The position numbers were made by a program, and so were the translations under genes. This document shows positions 1 to 7,562 of a stretch of DNA of 64,000 nt, piece after piece (the stretch's first letter is position 1; each line of letters opens with the position of its first letter). The notes under the pieces are model-generated. The model was not told the DNA's origin, ran no database searches, and saw only the letters and a program-made list of their open reading frames with translations. This stretch comes from Burkholderiales bacterium (GTDB lineage Bacteria; Pseudomonadota; Gammaproteobacteria; Burkholderiales; Burkholderiaceae_C), in NCBI GenBank assembly GCA_016185015.1, contig JACPOI010000020.1, positions 372,001 to 436,000 on the forward strand, read 5' to 3'.

Positions 1-549
1 GATCTCCAGCAGCGCCCAGCTGGCCAGGCCCATGCCGAAGAGCAGGGCGGCCCAGCCCGGATAGCCCAGGGTCTGCAGCGCCATGCCGCCGACCAGGCCG
101 CCGGCCACCGGCGGCACATACAGCGCGGGGGTCACGGCGCCGGCGGGTAGGCTGGCCGTGGTGATGATGGCGACGATGCGGATGGCAATCACGCCCTGCA
201 GCGCCAGCGTGGCCAGGGTGAAGAGCAACCAGCCCGTGTGGCCGGGTGTGCCGAAATAGATGACGCAGAGCAGGAGGGACAGCGGGATCAGCGCCATCAG
301 CGAGCCGGCCAGGGCGTGGGTGAACTCGGCGGCGATGGTCTGGGGGTGGCGCAGGGTCTTGGCCAGATAGATCAGCAGCAGGACGGCCAGCAGGACCAGG
401 GCAGACCAGGCCAGCAGGTCGCCGACGTCGCGGGCCCAGGCCCAGCCGAATTGCGTGGCACGGCGCCAGGCGCCGCCGAGGGCCAGCAGGCCAACGGGGA
501 TGGCAAAAAGACCGACAGGAAAACGCGGGAGCCAGGACGGAATATGCAT
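1..549 (-). CDS. TehA/SLAC1-type (TDT family) membrane channel, C-terminus cut off
   Basis: The gene runs off the left edge, so only the first 183 residues are visible. The N-terminus reads PVGLFAIPVGLLALGGAW, the typical opening of TDT-family proteins (TehA, SLAC1). Further hydrophobic segments follow at roughly residues 45-63, 79-98, 105-125, 140-160 and 165 onward. Family members form a ten-helix inner-membrane pore for anions, dicarboxylates or toxic oxyanions (family knowledge). The substrate cannot be told from half a protein. The start is the ATG at 549. A small hypothetical gene lies 39 bp upstream on the same strand and may be co-transcribed. I am confident of the family and unsure of the function. 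Confidence 0.8.
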   Translation of the reverse strand, partial: MHIPSWLPRFPVGLFAIPVGLLALGGAWRRATQFGWAWARDVGDLLAWSALVLLAVLLLIYLAKTLRHPQTIAAEFTHALAGSLMALIPLSLLLCVIYFGTPGHTGWLLFTLATLALQGVIAIRIVAIITTASLPAGAVTPALYVPPVAGGLVGGMALQTLGYPGWAALLFGMGLASWALLEI

Positions 550-588
550 GCGCCCGATGCTAGCAGCACCGCGGGCCGCGCCGGCGGC

Positions 589-813
589 TCAGTGGCTGCT
601 GAGCTCGCCCGGGATAGTCTCTTCGTCCAGTTCGTCGTCGACCGGGTTGACGGCGTAGGGGATCAGGGGCTTGTCCAGCGGGCGCAGCTTGTGGCGGCGC
701 AGTGCACGCAGGGACTTGGAATGCTCCATGGCCTGGAGCACGATCTCCGGCTCCATCATGAGGCTGAAGGGGTTGAGCGAAATAGGGTTGGTTCTCACAG
801 GTTTTCCTTGCAT
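589..813 (-). CDS. Small hypothetical protein (about 74 aa)
   Basis: I do not recognise this protein. It is short and has no signal peptide or membrane segment. It has a basic middle (KSLRALRRHKLRP) and an acidic C-terminal tail (VDDELDEETIPGE). It is probably real because it fills the space between two minus-strand genes, its composition is protein-like, and the alternative frames there give low-complexity translations. The start is uncertain. The ATG at 813 (preceded by an in-frame GTG at 816) lies inside an inverted repeat, and an internal ATG pair at 756-759 would give a protein of about 56 residues. It may share a transcript with the downstream TDT-family gene. Confidence 0.5.
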   Translation of the reverse strand: MQGKPVRTNPISLNPFSLMMEPEIVLQAMEHSKSLRALRRHKLRPLDKPLIPYAVNPVDDELDEETIPGELSSH

Positions 814-838
814 CACATCGTTTGCGGATGTGGTGCAA
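808..838. promoter_or_regulatory. Inverted repeat over the start of the small hypothetical gene
   Basis: Arms of 12 bases at 808-819 (TTGCATCACATC) and 827-838 pair with a single G-T wobble around a 7-base loop. The repeat covers the likely start codon of the small minus-strand gene. It could be an operator or an RNA hairpin occluding the ribosome site. The pairing is seen; the role is inferred. Confidence 0.4.
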
Positions 839-938
839 TCACTCTAGGCCCCGTGTCAGCCAACTTGAATCGGCATCTGCCGGTTTCGCGTGTCGGAATT
901 TACCTGACAAGCACCTCTGCTGGGCCTGACACCGGCGC

Positions 939-2528
939 TCAGCCGGCCCCGCGGATCAGCGCGGCGGCCTTCTCGGCCATCATGATCACTGGCGCGTTGG
1001 TATTGCCCCCCACCAGGCTGGGCATGACCGAAGCATCCACCACCCGCAGGCCCTGCAGCCCGTGCACGCGCAGCTGCGCGTCCACCACGTCCATGGTCCC
1101 CGGCCCCATGCGGCAGCTGCCCACCGGGTGGTAGATGGTGTCGGCATGGTTGCGGATGAAGTCCTCGATCTGCGCGTCGCTGCGCGCCGCCGCCGAGGCC
1201 GGCAGCTCGCGCGCGCCGAAACGTGCCAGCGCCGGTTGCGACAGGATGCTGCGCATCAGCTTGAAGCCGCGGATCAGCCGGTCCATGTCGTCGCGCTCGG
1301 CGAGGAAGGCTGGGTCGATCAGCGGCGCAGCCAGCGGGTCGGCGCTGGCCAGACGCACGCTGCCGCGGCTTTTCGGGCGCAGCAGGCAGACGTGGCAGGA
1401 ATAACCGTGACCCGTGGTCGTGGTGCGGCCGTGGTTCACCAGCTTGCCCACCACGAAATGCAGTTGCAGGTCGGGAATGGCCTCACTGGCCTGGCTGCGG
1501 ATGAATCCGCCGGCCTCGGCGAAGTTGGTGGTCAGCATGCCGCTGCGCTGGCGGCGCCACTCGAAGATGCCGCGCACCATATTGATTGCGCCCTTGAGGG
1601 ACAGGCCGAACAGCTCGGTCAGCTGCGGCGCATCGTAGACCAGCACCACGTCCACGTGGTCCTGCAGGTTACGGCCTACACCGGGCAATTCGTGGCGCAG
1701 CGTGATGCCATGCTCGCGCAGCTGATCGGCCGGGCCGATGCCCGAGAGCATCAGCAACTGCGGCGAGAGCAGGGCGCCGGCGCTCAGCAGCACCTCGCGC
1801 TGGGCGCGCAGTTCGCGCTTGCCGCCGTTCTGGACGAACTCCACGCCCACGGCACGCTTTCCTTCGAGCAGGATGCGCGTGGCGTGGGCGCCGGTCAGCA
1901 CATGCAGGTTGGGGCGGGCGCGGTGGGGCGTGAGGTAGGCCTTGGCGGCGCTGTAGCGCTCGCCGTTCTTGTGCGTGACCTGGTACAGGCCCACGCCTTC
2001 CTGTTCGGCGCCGTTGAAGTCGGGGTTGTGCGCAAAACCGGCCTCCACGCCGGCCTGCACGAAGTCCGGGCTGTGGCGGTTGGGGCTGCGCAGATCCATC
2101 ACATTGAGCGGGCCGCCGCTGCCGTGGAAATCGTCCGCACCGCGTTCGTTGTGCTCGGCGCGCTTGAAATAGGGCAGCACATCGGCCCAGCCCCACCCCG
2201 GGTTGCCCTGCGCGGCCCAGTCGTCGTAGTCGCGCGGATGGCCGCGCGTGTAGATCATGGCGTTCACCGAGCTGGAGCCGCCCAGCACCTTGCCGCGTGG
2301 CTGGTAACCGCGCCGGCCGTTCAGGCCGGCCTGGGGCACGGTCTGCAGGCCCCAGTTGGCCTGGCCGCTCTTGGCCAGCAGAGCCAGGCCGGCCGGGCAG
2401 TGGATCAGCACGCTGTCGTCGGGTGGGCCGGCCTCCAGCAGCGCCACCTGCACGCCGGGGTCCTCGGACAGGCGAGCCGCCAGGACGCAGCCGGCCGAGC
2501 CGCCGCCGATGATGATGTAGTCGTACAT
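939..2528 (-). CDS. GMC-family FAD-dependent oxidoreductase (choline/alcohol dehydrogenase type)
   Basis: A full-length (529 aa) glucose-methanol-choline oxidoreductase. The FAD-binding motif IIGGGSAGCVLAARL is at residues 6-20, GMC signature 1 (RGKVLGGSSSVNAMIYTRG) at 78-96 and signature 2 (GALLSPQLLMLSGIGP) at 251-266. The catalytic pair is His467 (HPVGSCRMG) and Asn511 (GGNTNAP). Such enzymes oxidise primary alcohols or choline to aldehydes in the cytoplasm, using FAD. BetA and AlkJ are the closest well-known types, but substrate cannot be assigned from motifs. There is no betaine aldehyde dehydrogenase or BetI-like regulator nearby, which argues against choline. It is divergent from the metallophosphoesterase gene, with 140 bp between them. 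Confidence 0.9.
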   Translation of the reverse strand: MYDYIIIGGGSAGCVLAARLSEDPGVQVALLEAGPPDDSVLIHCPAGLALLAKSGQANWGLQTVPQAGLNGRRGYQPRGKVLGGSSSVNAMIYTRGHPRDYDDWAAQGNPGWGWADVLPYFKRAEHNERGADDFHGSGGPLNVMDLRSPNRHSPDFVQAGVEAGFAHNPDFNGAEQEGVGLYQVTHKNGERYSAAKAYLTPHRARPNLHVLTGAHATRILLEGKRAVGVEFVQNGGKRELRAQREVLLSAGALLSPQLLMLSGIGPADQLREHGITLRHELPGVGRNLQDHVDVVLVYDAPQLTELFGLSLKGAINMVRGIFEWRRQRSGMLTTNFAEAGGFIRSQASEAIPDLQLHFVVGKLVNHGRTTTTGHGYSCHVCLLRPKSRGSVRLASADPLAAPLIDPAFLAERDDMDRLIRGFKLMRSILSQPALARFGARELPASAAARSDAQIEDFIRNHADTIYHPVGSCRMGPGTMDVVDAQLRVHGLQGLRVVDASVMPSLVGGNTNAPVIMMAEKAAALIRGAG

Positions 2529-2601
2529 GAACAGTCTCCCGCTGCTGGCATGTTAGCGATGGACCCCCCGTTGCCGCCCCCGGTGATACCCGCATGCCGG
2601 C

Positions 2602-2615
2602 TTGACTTGCATCAA
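2602..2615. promoter_or_regulatory. FNR/Anr-type box upstream of the phosphoesterase-kinase operon
   Basis: The sequence TTGACTTGCATCAA matches the FNR/Anr consensus TTGAY-N4-RTCAA in every conserved position. It lies 53 bases before the ATG at 2669 and 73 bases before the divergent GMC gene. In proteobacteria such boxes activate low-oxygen genes, and universal-stress-protein genes are frequent targets (established). No convincing -10 hexamer was identified, so promoter geometry and target gene are inferred. Confidence 0.55.
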
Positions 2616-2668
2616 AAGCTGGGTGCAAACCCCCTGGTCAGCCCGGTCCGGCAAGGCATACTGCCAGC

Positions 2669-3421
2669 ATGCGATTGGCTTTGTTGTCCGACCTTCATGC
2701 CAACCTCCAGGCCCTGGAGGCCTGCCTGGCACACGCCCGGGAGCAGGGCGCCGACCGGCTGGCTTTCCTGGGGGACCTGGTCGGTTATGGCGCCGATCCG
2801 GGGGCCGTGGTGGACCGCATCATGGAGATGAGCGAAGAGGGGGCCCTGGTCCTCAAGGGCAACCACGACGACATGGCGGCTCATCCCCCCCCGGGCAACA
2901 GCACCCTGGGCGAGAGCACGGCCTGGTGGACGCACGAGCAGCTCAATGTCGTGCAACGCGCTTTCCTGGCCGGACTGCCCATGACCGTGCAGGACGGGCG
3001 TGCGCTGCTGGTGCACGCCACGGCCGATGAACCCGCGCTCTGGCGGTATGTCTACGACGCGCAGGTGGCCGCCCTCAGCCTGGAGGCTGCCAGCGCGCTG
3101 CAGGACGTGCGTTACGTCTTTGGCGGCCACGTGCACCGCCAGTCGCTCTATTACCGCGGCGCGGACGACAAGCTCATCTCCTTCGTGCCCACGGCCGGCG
3201 TGGCCGTGCCGGTGTCCGCGCGGCGGCACTGGCTGGCCACCATCGGCTCGGTCGGCCAGCCGCGCGACGGCAGCCCCAAGGCCATGTACGCCGTGTTCGA
3301 CACCGTGCAGGCGCAGCTGACCTTTCACCGCGTGGCTTACGACCACTACGCGGCGGCCGAGGCGATCCGCGACGCCGGCCTGCCCGATTTCTTTGCCGAT
3401 CGCCTGGAGCTGGGACGATGA
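2669..3421 (+). CDS. Calcineurin-like metallophosphoesterase
   Basis: A compact 250-residue metallophosphoesterase of the YfcE/ApaH-like superfamily. All dinuclear-metal motifs are present: DLH (Asp8, His10), GDLVGYG (Asp36), GNHDD (Asn65, His66), LLVHAT (His117) and GGHVHRQ (His155, His157). It should hydrolyse a phosphoester in the cytoplasm. The substrate is unknown, and candidates include phosphoproteins or nucleotides. The final TGA overlaps the ATG of the kinase gene (3418-3421), so the two are translationally coupled. A phosphatase directly coupled to a Ser/Thr kinase suggests a reversible phosphorylation pair. An FNR-like box lies upstream. Confidence 0.88.
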   Translation: MRLALLSDLHANLQALEACLAHAREQGADRLAFLGDLVGYGADPGAVVDRIMEMSEEGALVLKGNHDDMAAHPPPGNSTLGESTAWWTHEQLNVVQRAFLAGLPMTVQDGRALLVHATADEPALWRYVYDAQVAALSLEAASALQDVRYVFGGHVHRQSLYYRGADDKLISFVPTAGVAVPVSARRHWLATIGSVGQPRDGSPKAMYAVFDTVQAQLTFHRVAYDHYAAAEAIRDAGLPDFFADRLELGR

Positions 3422-4881
3422 AACTGTTGGAGCCGGGCAGCGAGCTGGATGGCTTCGTGGTGGAGGAGTGCATCCACTACGGCAGCATGGCCCATATCTA
3501 CCGCGTGCACTACGCCAGCGGCGCGGCCGATCCCGGTTTCCCCATGGTCATGAAGGTGCCGCGCATGGCCGAGGGCGACGGTGCGGAAAACATCGTGAGC
3601 TTCGAGGTTGAGCAACAGATCCTGCAGGCGCTGAGCGGCCCGCACGTGCCGCGCTTCGTGGCCGCCGGCGACCTGGAGCGCCTGCCCTACCTCGTCATGG
3701 AGTACGTGACCGGCCGCACCCTGGACCACTGGCTGGATCAGCCCGAGCCGACACCCGTCGAGGACGTGGTGGCCCTGGGCGTGGCCCTGGCCCATGCCGT
3801 GCACAGCCTGCACCAGCAGAACACGGTCCACCTGGACCTCAAGCCGGCCAATGTGCTGGTGCGCGAAGACGGCCGTGTGCTGCTGCTGGATTTTGGCCTG
3901 TCCTGCCACGCGCACTACCCCGACCTGCTGGCCGAGGAGATGCGCCGCGCGGTCGGCTCGCCGGCCTGGATGGCGCCCGAACAGGTCGTGGGCGTGCGCG
4001 GCGACCCGCGCAGCGATGTCTTCGCCATCGGCGTCATGCTTTACCAGTTGCTCACGCGTGAACTGCCCTTCGGCGCGCCCGTGACCAGCGGCGGCTTGCG
4101 CCAGCGCCTGTGGATGGAGCCGCCGCCGCCGCGCCGTTACCGCCCCGAGCTGCCGGCCTGGCTGCAGGAAGTGGTGCTGCGCTGCCTGGCGCCCGAGGCC
4201 GCGCAGCGTTACCCCTCCGCAGCCCATCTGGCCTTCGACCTGCAGCACCCTGAGCAGGTGCGCGTGAGCGCGCGCGGCGAGCGCCAGCACGGCGCCGGGG
4301 CCTGGTTCCTCTTCAAGCGCTGGGTGCGCGCGGCCGGTTTGCACTACCAGCCCAGCCCGCTGCCCGAACGCCAGATTGCCGAGGTGCCCATCGTGCTGGT
4401 GGCCGTGCCGCACCAGGATGTGAGCGACGCCACGCTCTATTCGCTGCGCGAGGCGGCCGCACGTTCGCTGGGCACGCGGCCCGGCGCGCGCCTGGCCTGC
4501 GTCACGGTCATCTCGCCCGGCGCGACCAGCTCGGTCAGCGAGCGCGACAGCGAAACCAGTGTGCACCGGCGCTACCTGACGCAGCTCAGGCTGTGGGCCC
4601 AGCCGCTGGAGCAGGCGGGCTACCAGACCTCCTGCCACGTGCTGGAGTCGGGCGACGTGGCGCAGGCGCTGATCGACTACGCACGCGGCAACCGCGTGAG
4701 CGTCATCGTCATGGGGGCGGCCACGCACGGCCTGAAGACCCAGCGTTTCATCGCCACCGTGCCCATCAAGGTGGCCATGGATGCGCCTTGCACCGTCATC
4801 CTCGTCAAGCAGACCCTGCCCTTCGAGCAGCTAGCTGCCCCGGGTGAGAAAGTGAAGGACGATGGCTACGTGCCGTTTTAG
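3418..4881 (+). CDS. Ser/Thr protein kinase fused to a universal stress protein domain
   Basis: Residues 12-280 are a Hanks-type kinase. Visible are Lys46 (MVMKVPR), a helix-C Glu near 63, the catalytic loop HLDLKPAN (138-145, Asp140), DFG at 158-160 and APE at 186-188. The arginine of HRD is replaced by Leu, making it a non-RD kinase, and the glycine loop is degenerate (HYGSMAHIYRV). Residues 323-464 form a UspA-like domain ending VIVMGAATHG...APCTVILVK. The glycine/serine half of the usual USP nucleotide motif is altered (ATV). There is no membrane segment, so it is cytoplasmic. It overlaps the phosphoesterase gene by 4 bases. It is probably a stress or low-oxygen signalling kinase; its targets are unknown. 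Confidence 0.9.
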   Translation: MKLLEPGSELDGFVVEECIHYGSMAHIYRVHYASGAADPGFPMVMKVPRMAEGDGAENIVSFEVEQQILQALSGPHVPRFVAAGDLERLPYLVMEYVTGRTLDHWLDQPEPTPVEDVVALGVALAHAVHSLHQQNTVHLDLKPANVLVREDGRVLLLDFGLSCHAHYPDLLAEEMRRAVGSPAWMAPEQVVGVRGDPRSDVFAIGVMLYQLLTRELPFGAPVTSGGLRQRLWMEPPPPRRYRPELPAWLQEVVLRCLAPEAAQRYPSAAHLAFDLQHPEQVRVSARGERQHGAGAWFLFKRWVRAAGLHYQPSPLPERQIAEVPIVLVAVPHQDVSDATLYSLREAAARSLGTRPGARLACVTVISPGATSSVSERDSETSVHRRYLTQLRLWAQPLEQAGYQTSCHVLESGDVAQALIDYARGNRVSVIVMGAATHGLKTQRFIATVPIKVAMDAPCTVILVKQTLPFEQLAAPGEKVKDDGYVPF

Positions 4882-4908
4882 GAAGCACCCCCGAGACCCT
4901 GCGCGTCT

Positions 4909-4956
4909 CCCCCTCAAGGGGGCGCACCCAGTGGCCCGGCAAAGCCGGTTCCACGG
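4909..4956. repeat. Dispersed intergenic repeat, copy A
   Basis: This lies between convergent genes. Bases 4928-4956 recur exactly (29 of 29) in reverse complement at 41040-41068, and the similarity continues outward through a CCCCTCAAGGGG-type palindrome to about 48 bases. The core contains the short palindrome CCCGGCAAAGCCGG-like arms that can fold. It is a REP-like element by position and structure. The rest of 4882-5019 holds no gene I can support. Confidence 0.65.
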
Positions 4957-5045
4957 GTGCCCTGAAAGGGTCAACAGCGCCGCCTCGGTTTTTCCTGCGG
5001 TTCAGGCATCGAAGGTAGCGCGATGCGCGCTACAAATACTGCGCA

Positions 5046-6320
5046 TCACAAACTGAAGTGCTTGCGTACCATGCGCGTGAGCAGGGCCTGCAGCTGTTCC
5101 TCGTTGGCCTCGGTCAGCGTGCGGTAGAGCGTGGCCGCCTGCTGGTCGAAGACCTGCACCAGGTGCGGGTCGAAATGCTTGCCGGATTCCGCGCGCAGGG
5201 CCGCCAGCGCGGTTTCGAGGGGCACCGGCTCCTTGTAGGGCCGGTGCGAGCACAGCGCATCGAACACGTCGGCAATGGCGAAGATGCGCGCCACCAGCGG
5301 GATGTCGGTGCCCGCCAGGCCGCGTGGGTAGCCGCTGCCGTCCCATTTCTCGTGGTGGCCGGCCACCACGGCCTGGCCGCCGGCCAGCCAGCCCGAACCG
5401 CTGACGATGTCCTCGCCCGCGGCCACGTGCGTGTGCATGATGAGCATTTCCTCGTGGCTCAGCGGGCCGGGTTTGAGCAGGATGTGCTCGGGGATGCCGA
5501 TCTTGCCCACGTCGTGCAGGAAGCTGCCGACGATCAGCTCCTGCATGCGTGTGCCGTGCAGGCCTACGGCCTCGGCCAGCGTGGCCGAGATCCAGGCCAC
5601 GCGGTAGTTGTGGATGCCATTGTCCGAATCGCGTCGCGCGATGGCGCGGCCCAGCGCCTCCATCATGGCGATGTGCGACTCCAGCAGCTCGCGCTGCCGG
5701 CCCTGGCTGTCGCGGTTCAGACGCAACACCAGCGGGTAGAGCGCGGCGCCGCACAGCAGCACGGCCAGCGCCGTCAGCAGGCCCGTGCGACGCGCGTCGG
5801 CCAGCATGCGCGCGCGCTGCCAGTCGGGCACCAGGCGTGCGCCCTCGAAATAGGCGGCCAGCGCCTGGCCCTCACTGCGCAGGGGAATGAACAGGAGCAG
5901 CACCGGGCGGCGTCCGGGCAGCCAGCGCCGCTCAAACCAGGGTTGGGTGTAGTTGCGTGCGCTGCGCGGCGGCAGCTCGGCGTCGAGCGCGCGGCCATCG
6001 GCGCTGAACTGCTCGGCCATCAGCAGGCCGCCAGCGGTGTAGATCTGCGCAATGTCGAAATAGCTGGCGGCCAGCGCCTGCGCCGCGGCCTGCGCATTGC
6101 GCGTGGCCAGCACGCCTTCGGGGCGGTAGGCCTCCTGGCGCAGCAGCCGCTGCGTGTCTTCGGTGGCTTGGGCCACCAGCGTGTCCTCGGCCTTGTCGTG
6201 GGCGATGAAGCCAGCCGCGAGGCCGGCCAGCGTGGCCACAACCAGCGCCACGCCCGCGGTGCCGAGCGCGAGCTTGCGATGGAAAGGAAGCAGGGGCGAC
6301 ATGCGAACCAGTGTAGCCAT
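5046..6320 (-). CDS. Membrane-anchored HD-GYP domain protein (probable c-di-GMP phosphodiesterase)
   Basis: One transmembrane helix (about residues 17-38) is followed by a periplasmic sensor region of some 140 residues, a second helix (about 180-200) and a cytoplasmic HD-GYP domain. Key motifs are LHDVGKIGIP (268-277), a downstream MHTH metal-site histidine, and HHEKWDGSGYP (322-332), the diagnostic HHExWDGxGYP. Such domains hydrolyse cyclic di-GMP to GMP (established). The periplasmic part resembles no sensor domain I can name. The start is ambiguous: in-frame ATGs occur at 6359, 6320 and 6302. I chose 6320 because 6359 would leave only 32 bases for divergent promoters with srkA. Confidence 0.88.
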   Translation of the reverse strand: MATLVRMSPLLPFHRKLALGTAGVALVVATLAGLAAGFIAHDKAEDTLVAQATEDTQRLLRQEAYRPEGVLATRNAQAAAQALAASYFDIAQIYTAGGLLMAEQFSADGRALDAELPPRSARNYTQPWFERRWLPGRRPVLLLFIPLRSEGQALAAYFEGARLVPDWQRARMLADARRTGLLTALAVLLCGAALYPLVLRLNRDSQGRQRELLESHIAMMEALGRAIARRDSDNGIHNYRVAWISATLAEAVGLHGTRMQELIVGSFLHDVGKIGIPEHILLKPGPLSHEEMLIMHTHVAAGEDIVSGSGWLAGGQAVVAGHHEKWDGSGYPRGLAGTDIPLVARIFAIADVFDALCSHRPYKEPVPLETALAALRAESGKHFDPHLVQVFDQQAATLYRTLTEANEEQLQALLTRMVRKHFSL

Positions 6321-6391
6321 GCCCCTGTAGCGCCAGCCTAGGGAAAACGCCAGCGACATCGCCTACGGATCACGCAGGCGACAATCGGGGC

Positions 6392-7420
6392 ATGACCCAA
6401 GCTGAAATCGCCGCACGCCATCCCTTCGAGCAGCTCACGCCCGATGTGGTGATGGATGCGCTGGAGGGGCTGGGCCTGTCCTGCGACGGTCGCCAGCAGG
6501 CCCTGAGCTCCTACGAGAACCGGGTCTACCAAGTGCACCTGAACGACGGGCAGGCGGTGGTGGCCAAGTTCTACCGCCCCGCGCGCTGGAGCGAAGCGCA
6601 GATTCTTGAGGAGCACGCCTTTGCGGCCGAGCTGGTGGCGGCGGAGGTGCCGGTGGTCGCACCGCTCACACTGAATGGCAGCACGCTACACCAGCATGCC
6701 GGCTTTCTGTTCTCGGTCTGCCCCCGCCGCGGCGGGCGGCCGCCCGAGCTGGACGATGAAGAGGTGCTGGAGTGGATCGGCCGTTTCCTCGGCCGCCTGC
6801 ATGTCGTGGGCGCGGCGCGCCCCTTTGCCAGCCGCCCCGCGCTGGACCTGCAATCTTTCGGGCGCGAGCCCATGGACTGGCTGCTGCAGCACGAGATGAT
6901 TCCGCTGGACGTGCAGTCGAGCTGGCAGCGCAAGTGCGAAGAGGCGCTGGCCCTGATCGCGCAGCAGCCGGTGCTGGCGGGCGCGCCCAGCGAGACCCGC
7001 CGTCTGCGCCTGCATGGCGACTGCCACTCGGGCAATGTGCTGTGGACGCCGGTGGACGTGCCCGCCACTGTCGGTCCGGGGCCGCATTTCGTGGACCTGG
7101 ACGACGCGCGCATGGGCCCGGCTGTGCAGGACCTGTGGATGCTGCTCTCGGGTGACCGCGCCCAGCGCACCTACCAGCTCAGTTGCCTGCTCGACGGTTA
7201 CGAGCAGATGCGCGAGTTCGATCGCCGTGAACTCGCGCTGATCGAACCGCTGCGCACCCTGCGCCTGATCCATTACAGCGCCTGGCTGGCGCGCCGCTGG
7301 GACGACCCCACCTTCCCCATCAACTTCCCCTGGTTCGGCAGCAGCGACTACTGGCAGGGCCAGGTGCAGATGCTGGAAGACCAGATCGAGGCCATGCAGG
7401 AAGAGCCTCTGATGGTCTAG
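6392..7420 (+). CDS. srkA: Stress response kinase A (SrkA/YihE/RdoA)
   Basis: A 342-residue aminoglycoside-phosphotransferase-fold protein kinase of the SrkA (YihE, RdoA) family. Visible are Lys59 (VVAKFYRP), the catalytic loop LHGDCHSGNVLW (His208, Asp210, Asn215), the metal-binding FVDLDDARMG (235-242) and the family's C-terminal INFPWFGSSDYWQGQVQMLE. Length and ends match the E. coli family. In E. coli the kinase protects against stress-induced cell death and was linked to Cpx-regulated dsbA (established). Here it stands alone, divergent from the HD-GYP gene, with no dsbA beside it. Confidence 0.92.
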   Translation: MTQAEIAARHPFEQLTPDVVMDALEGLGLSCDGRQQALSSYENRVYQVHLNDGQAVVAKFYRPARWSEAQILEEHAFAAELVAAEVPVVAPLTLNGSTLHQHAGFLFSVCPRRGGRPPELDDEEVLEWIGRFLGRLHVVGAARPFASRPALDLQSFGREPMDWLLQHEMIPLDVQSSWQRKCEEALALIAQQPVLAGAPSETRRLRLHGDCHSGNVLWTPVDVPATVGPGPHFVDLDDARMGPAVQDLWMLLSGDRAQRTYQLSCLLDGYEQMREFDRRELALIEPLRTLRLIHYSAWLARRWDDPTFPINFPWFGSSDYWQGQVQMLEDQIEAMQEEPLMV

Positions 7421-7463
7421 CAAAGTTTGCCGGGTTTCTGCGGTTCGTTGCATTTTGTCTTCA

Positions 7464-7483
7464 CATCCCCCCTTTGGGGGATG
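7464..7483. terminator. Hairpin downstream of srkA
   Basis: CATCCCCC (7464-7471) pairs perfectly with GGGGGATG (7476-7483) over a 4-base loop. It lies 44 bases after the srkA stop. No T-run follows, so it is at best a weak terminator or a transcript-end stabiliser. Confidence 0.4.
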
Positions 7484-7499
7484 GACGGACGGGACCGAA

Positions 7500-7551
7500 T
7501 CCCCTTAGGATGCGCCGGCCTGCACTTGGCAGGTAGCAAAAAATAAGGGGA
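7500..7551 (+). promoter_or_regulatory. Leader fold that can sequester the ribosome site of the lipoprotein gene
   Basis: TCCCCTTA at 7500-7507 is the exact complement of TAAGGGGA at 7544-7551, and a smaller CCTGC/GCAGG hairpin sits between them. The right arm contains the only plausible Shine-Dalgarno stretch (AAGGGG) for the ATG at 7563. Folding would therefore mask it. The pairing is visible; translational control is inferred. Confidence 0.35.
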
Positions 7552-7562
7552 CTTGAATCATC

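Noticed and set aside
1062-2831. 589-codon open frame on the plus strand, antisense to the GMC oxidoreductase
   Set aside because: Its translation is His/Gln/Ala/Gly-rich without motifs and mirrors the GMC gene, whose signatures and catalytic residues are all intact; it is a high-GC antisense artefact.
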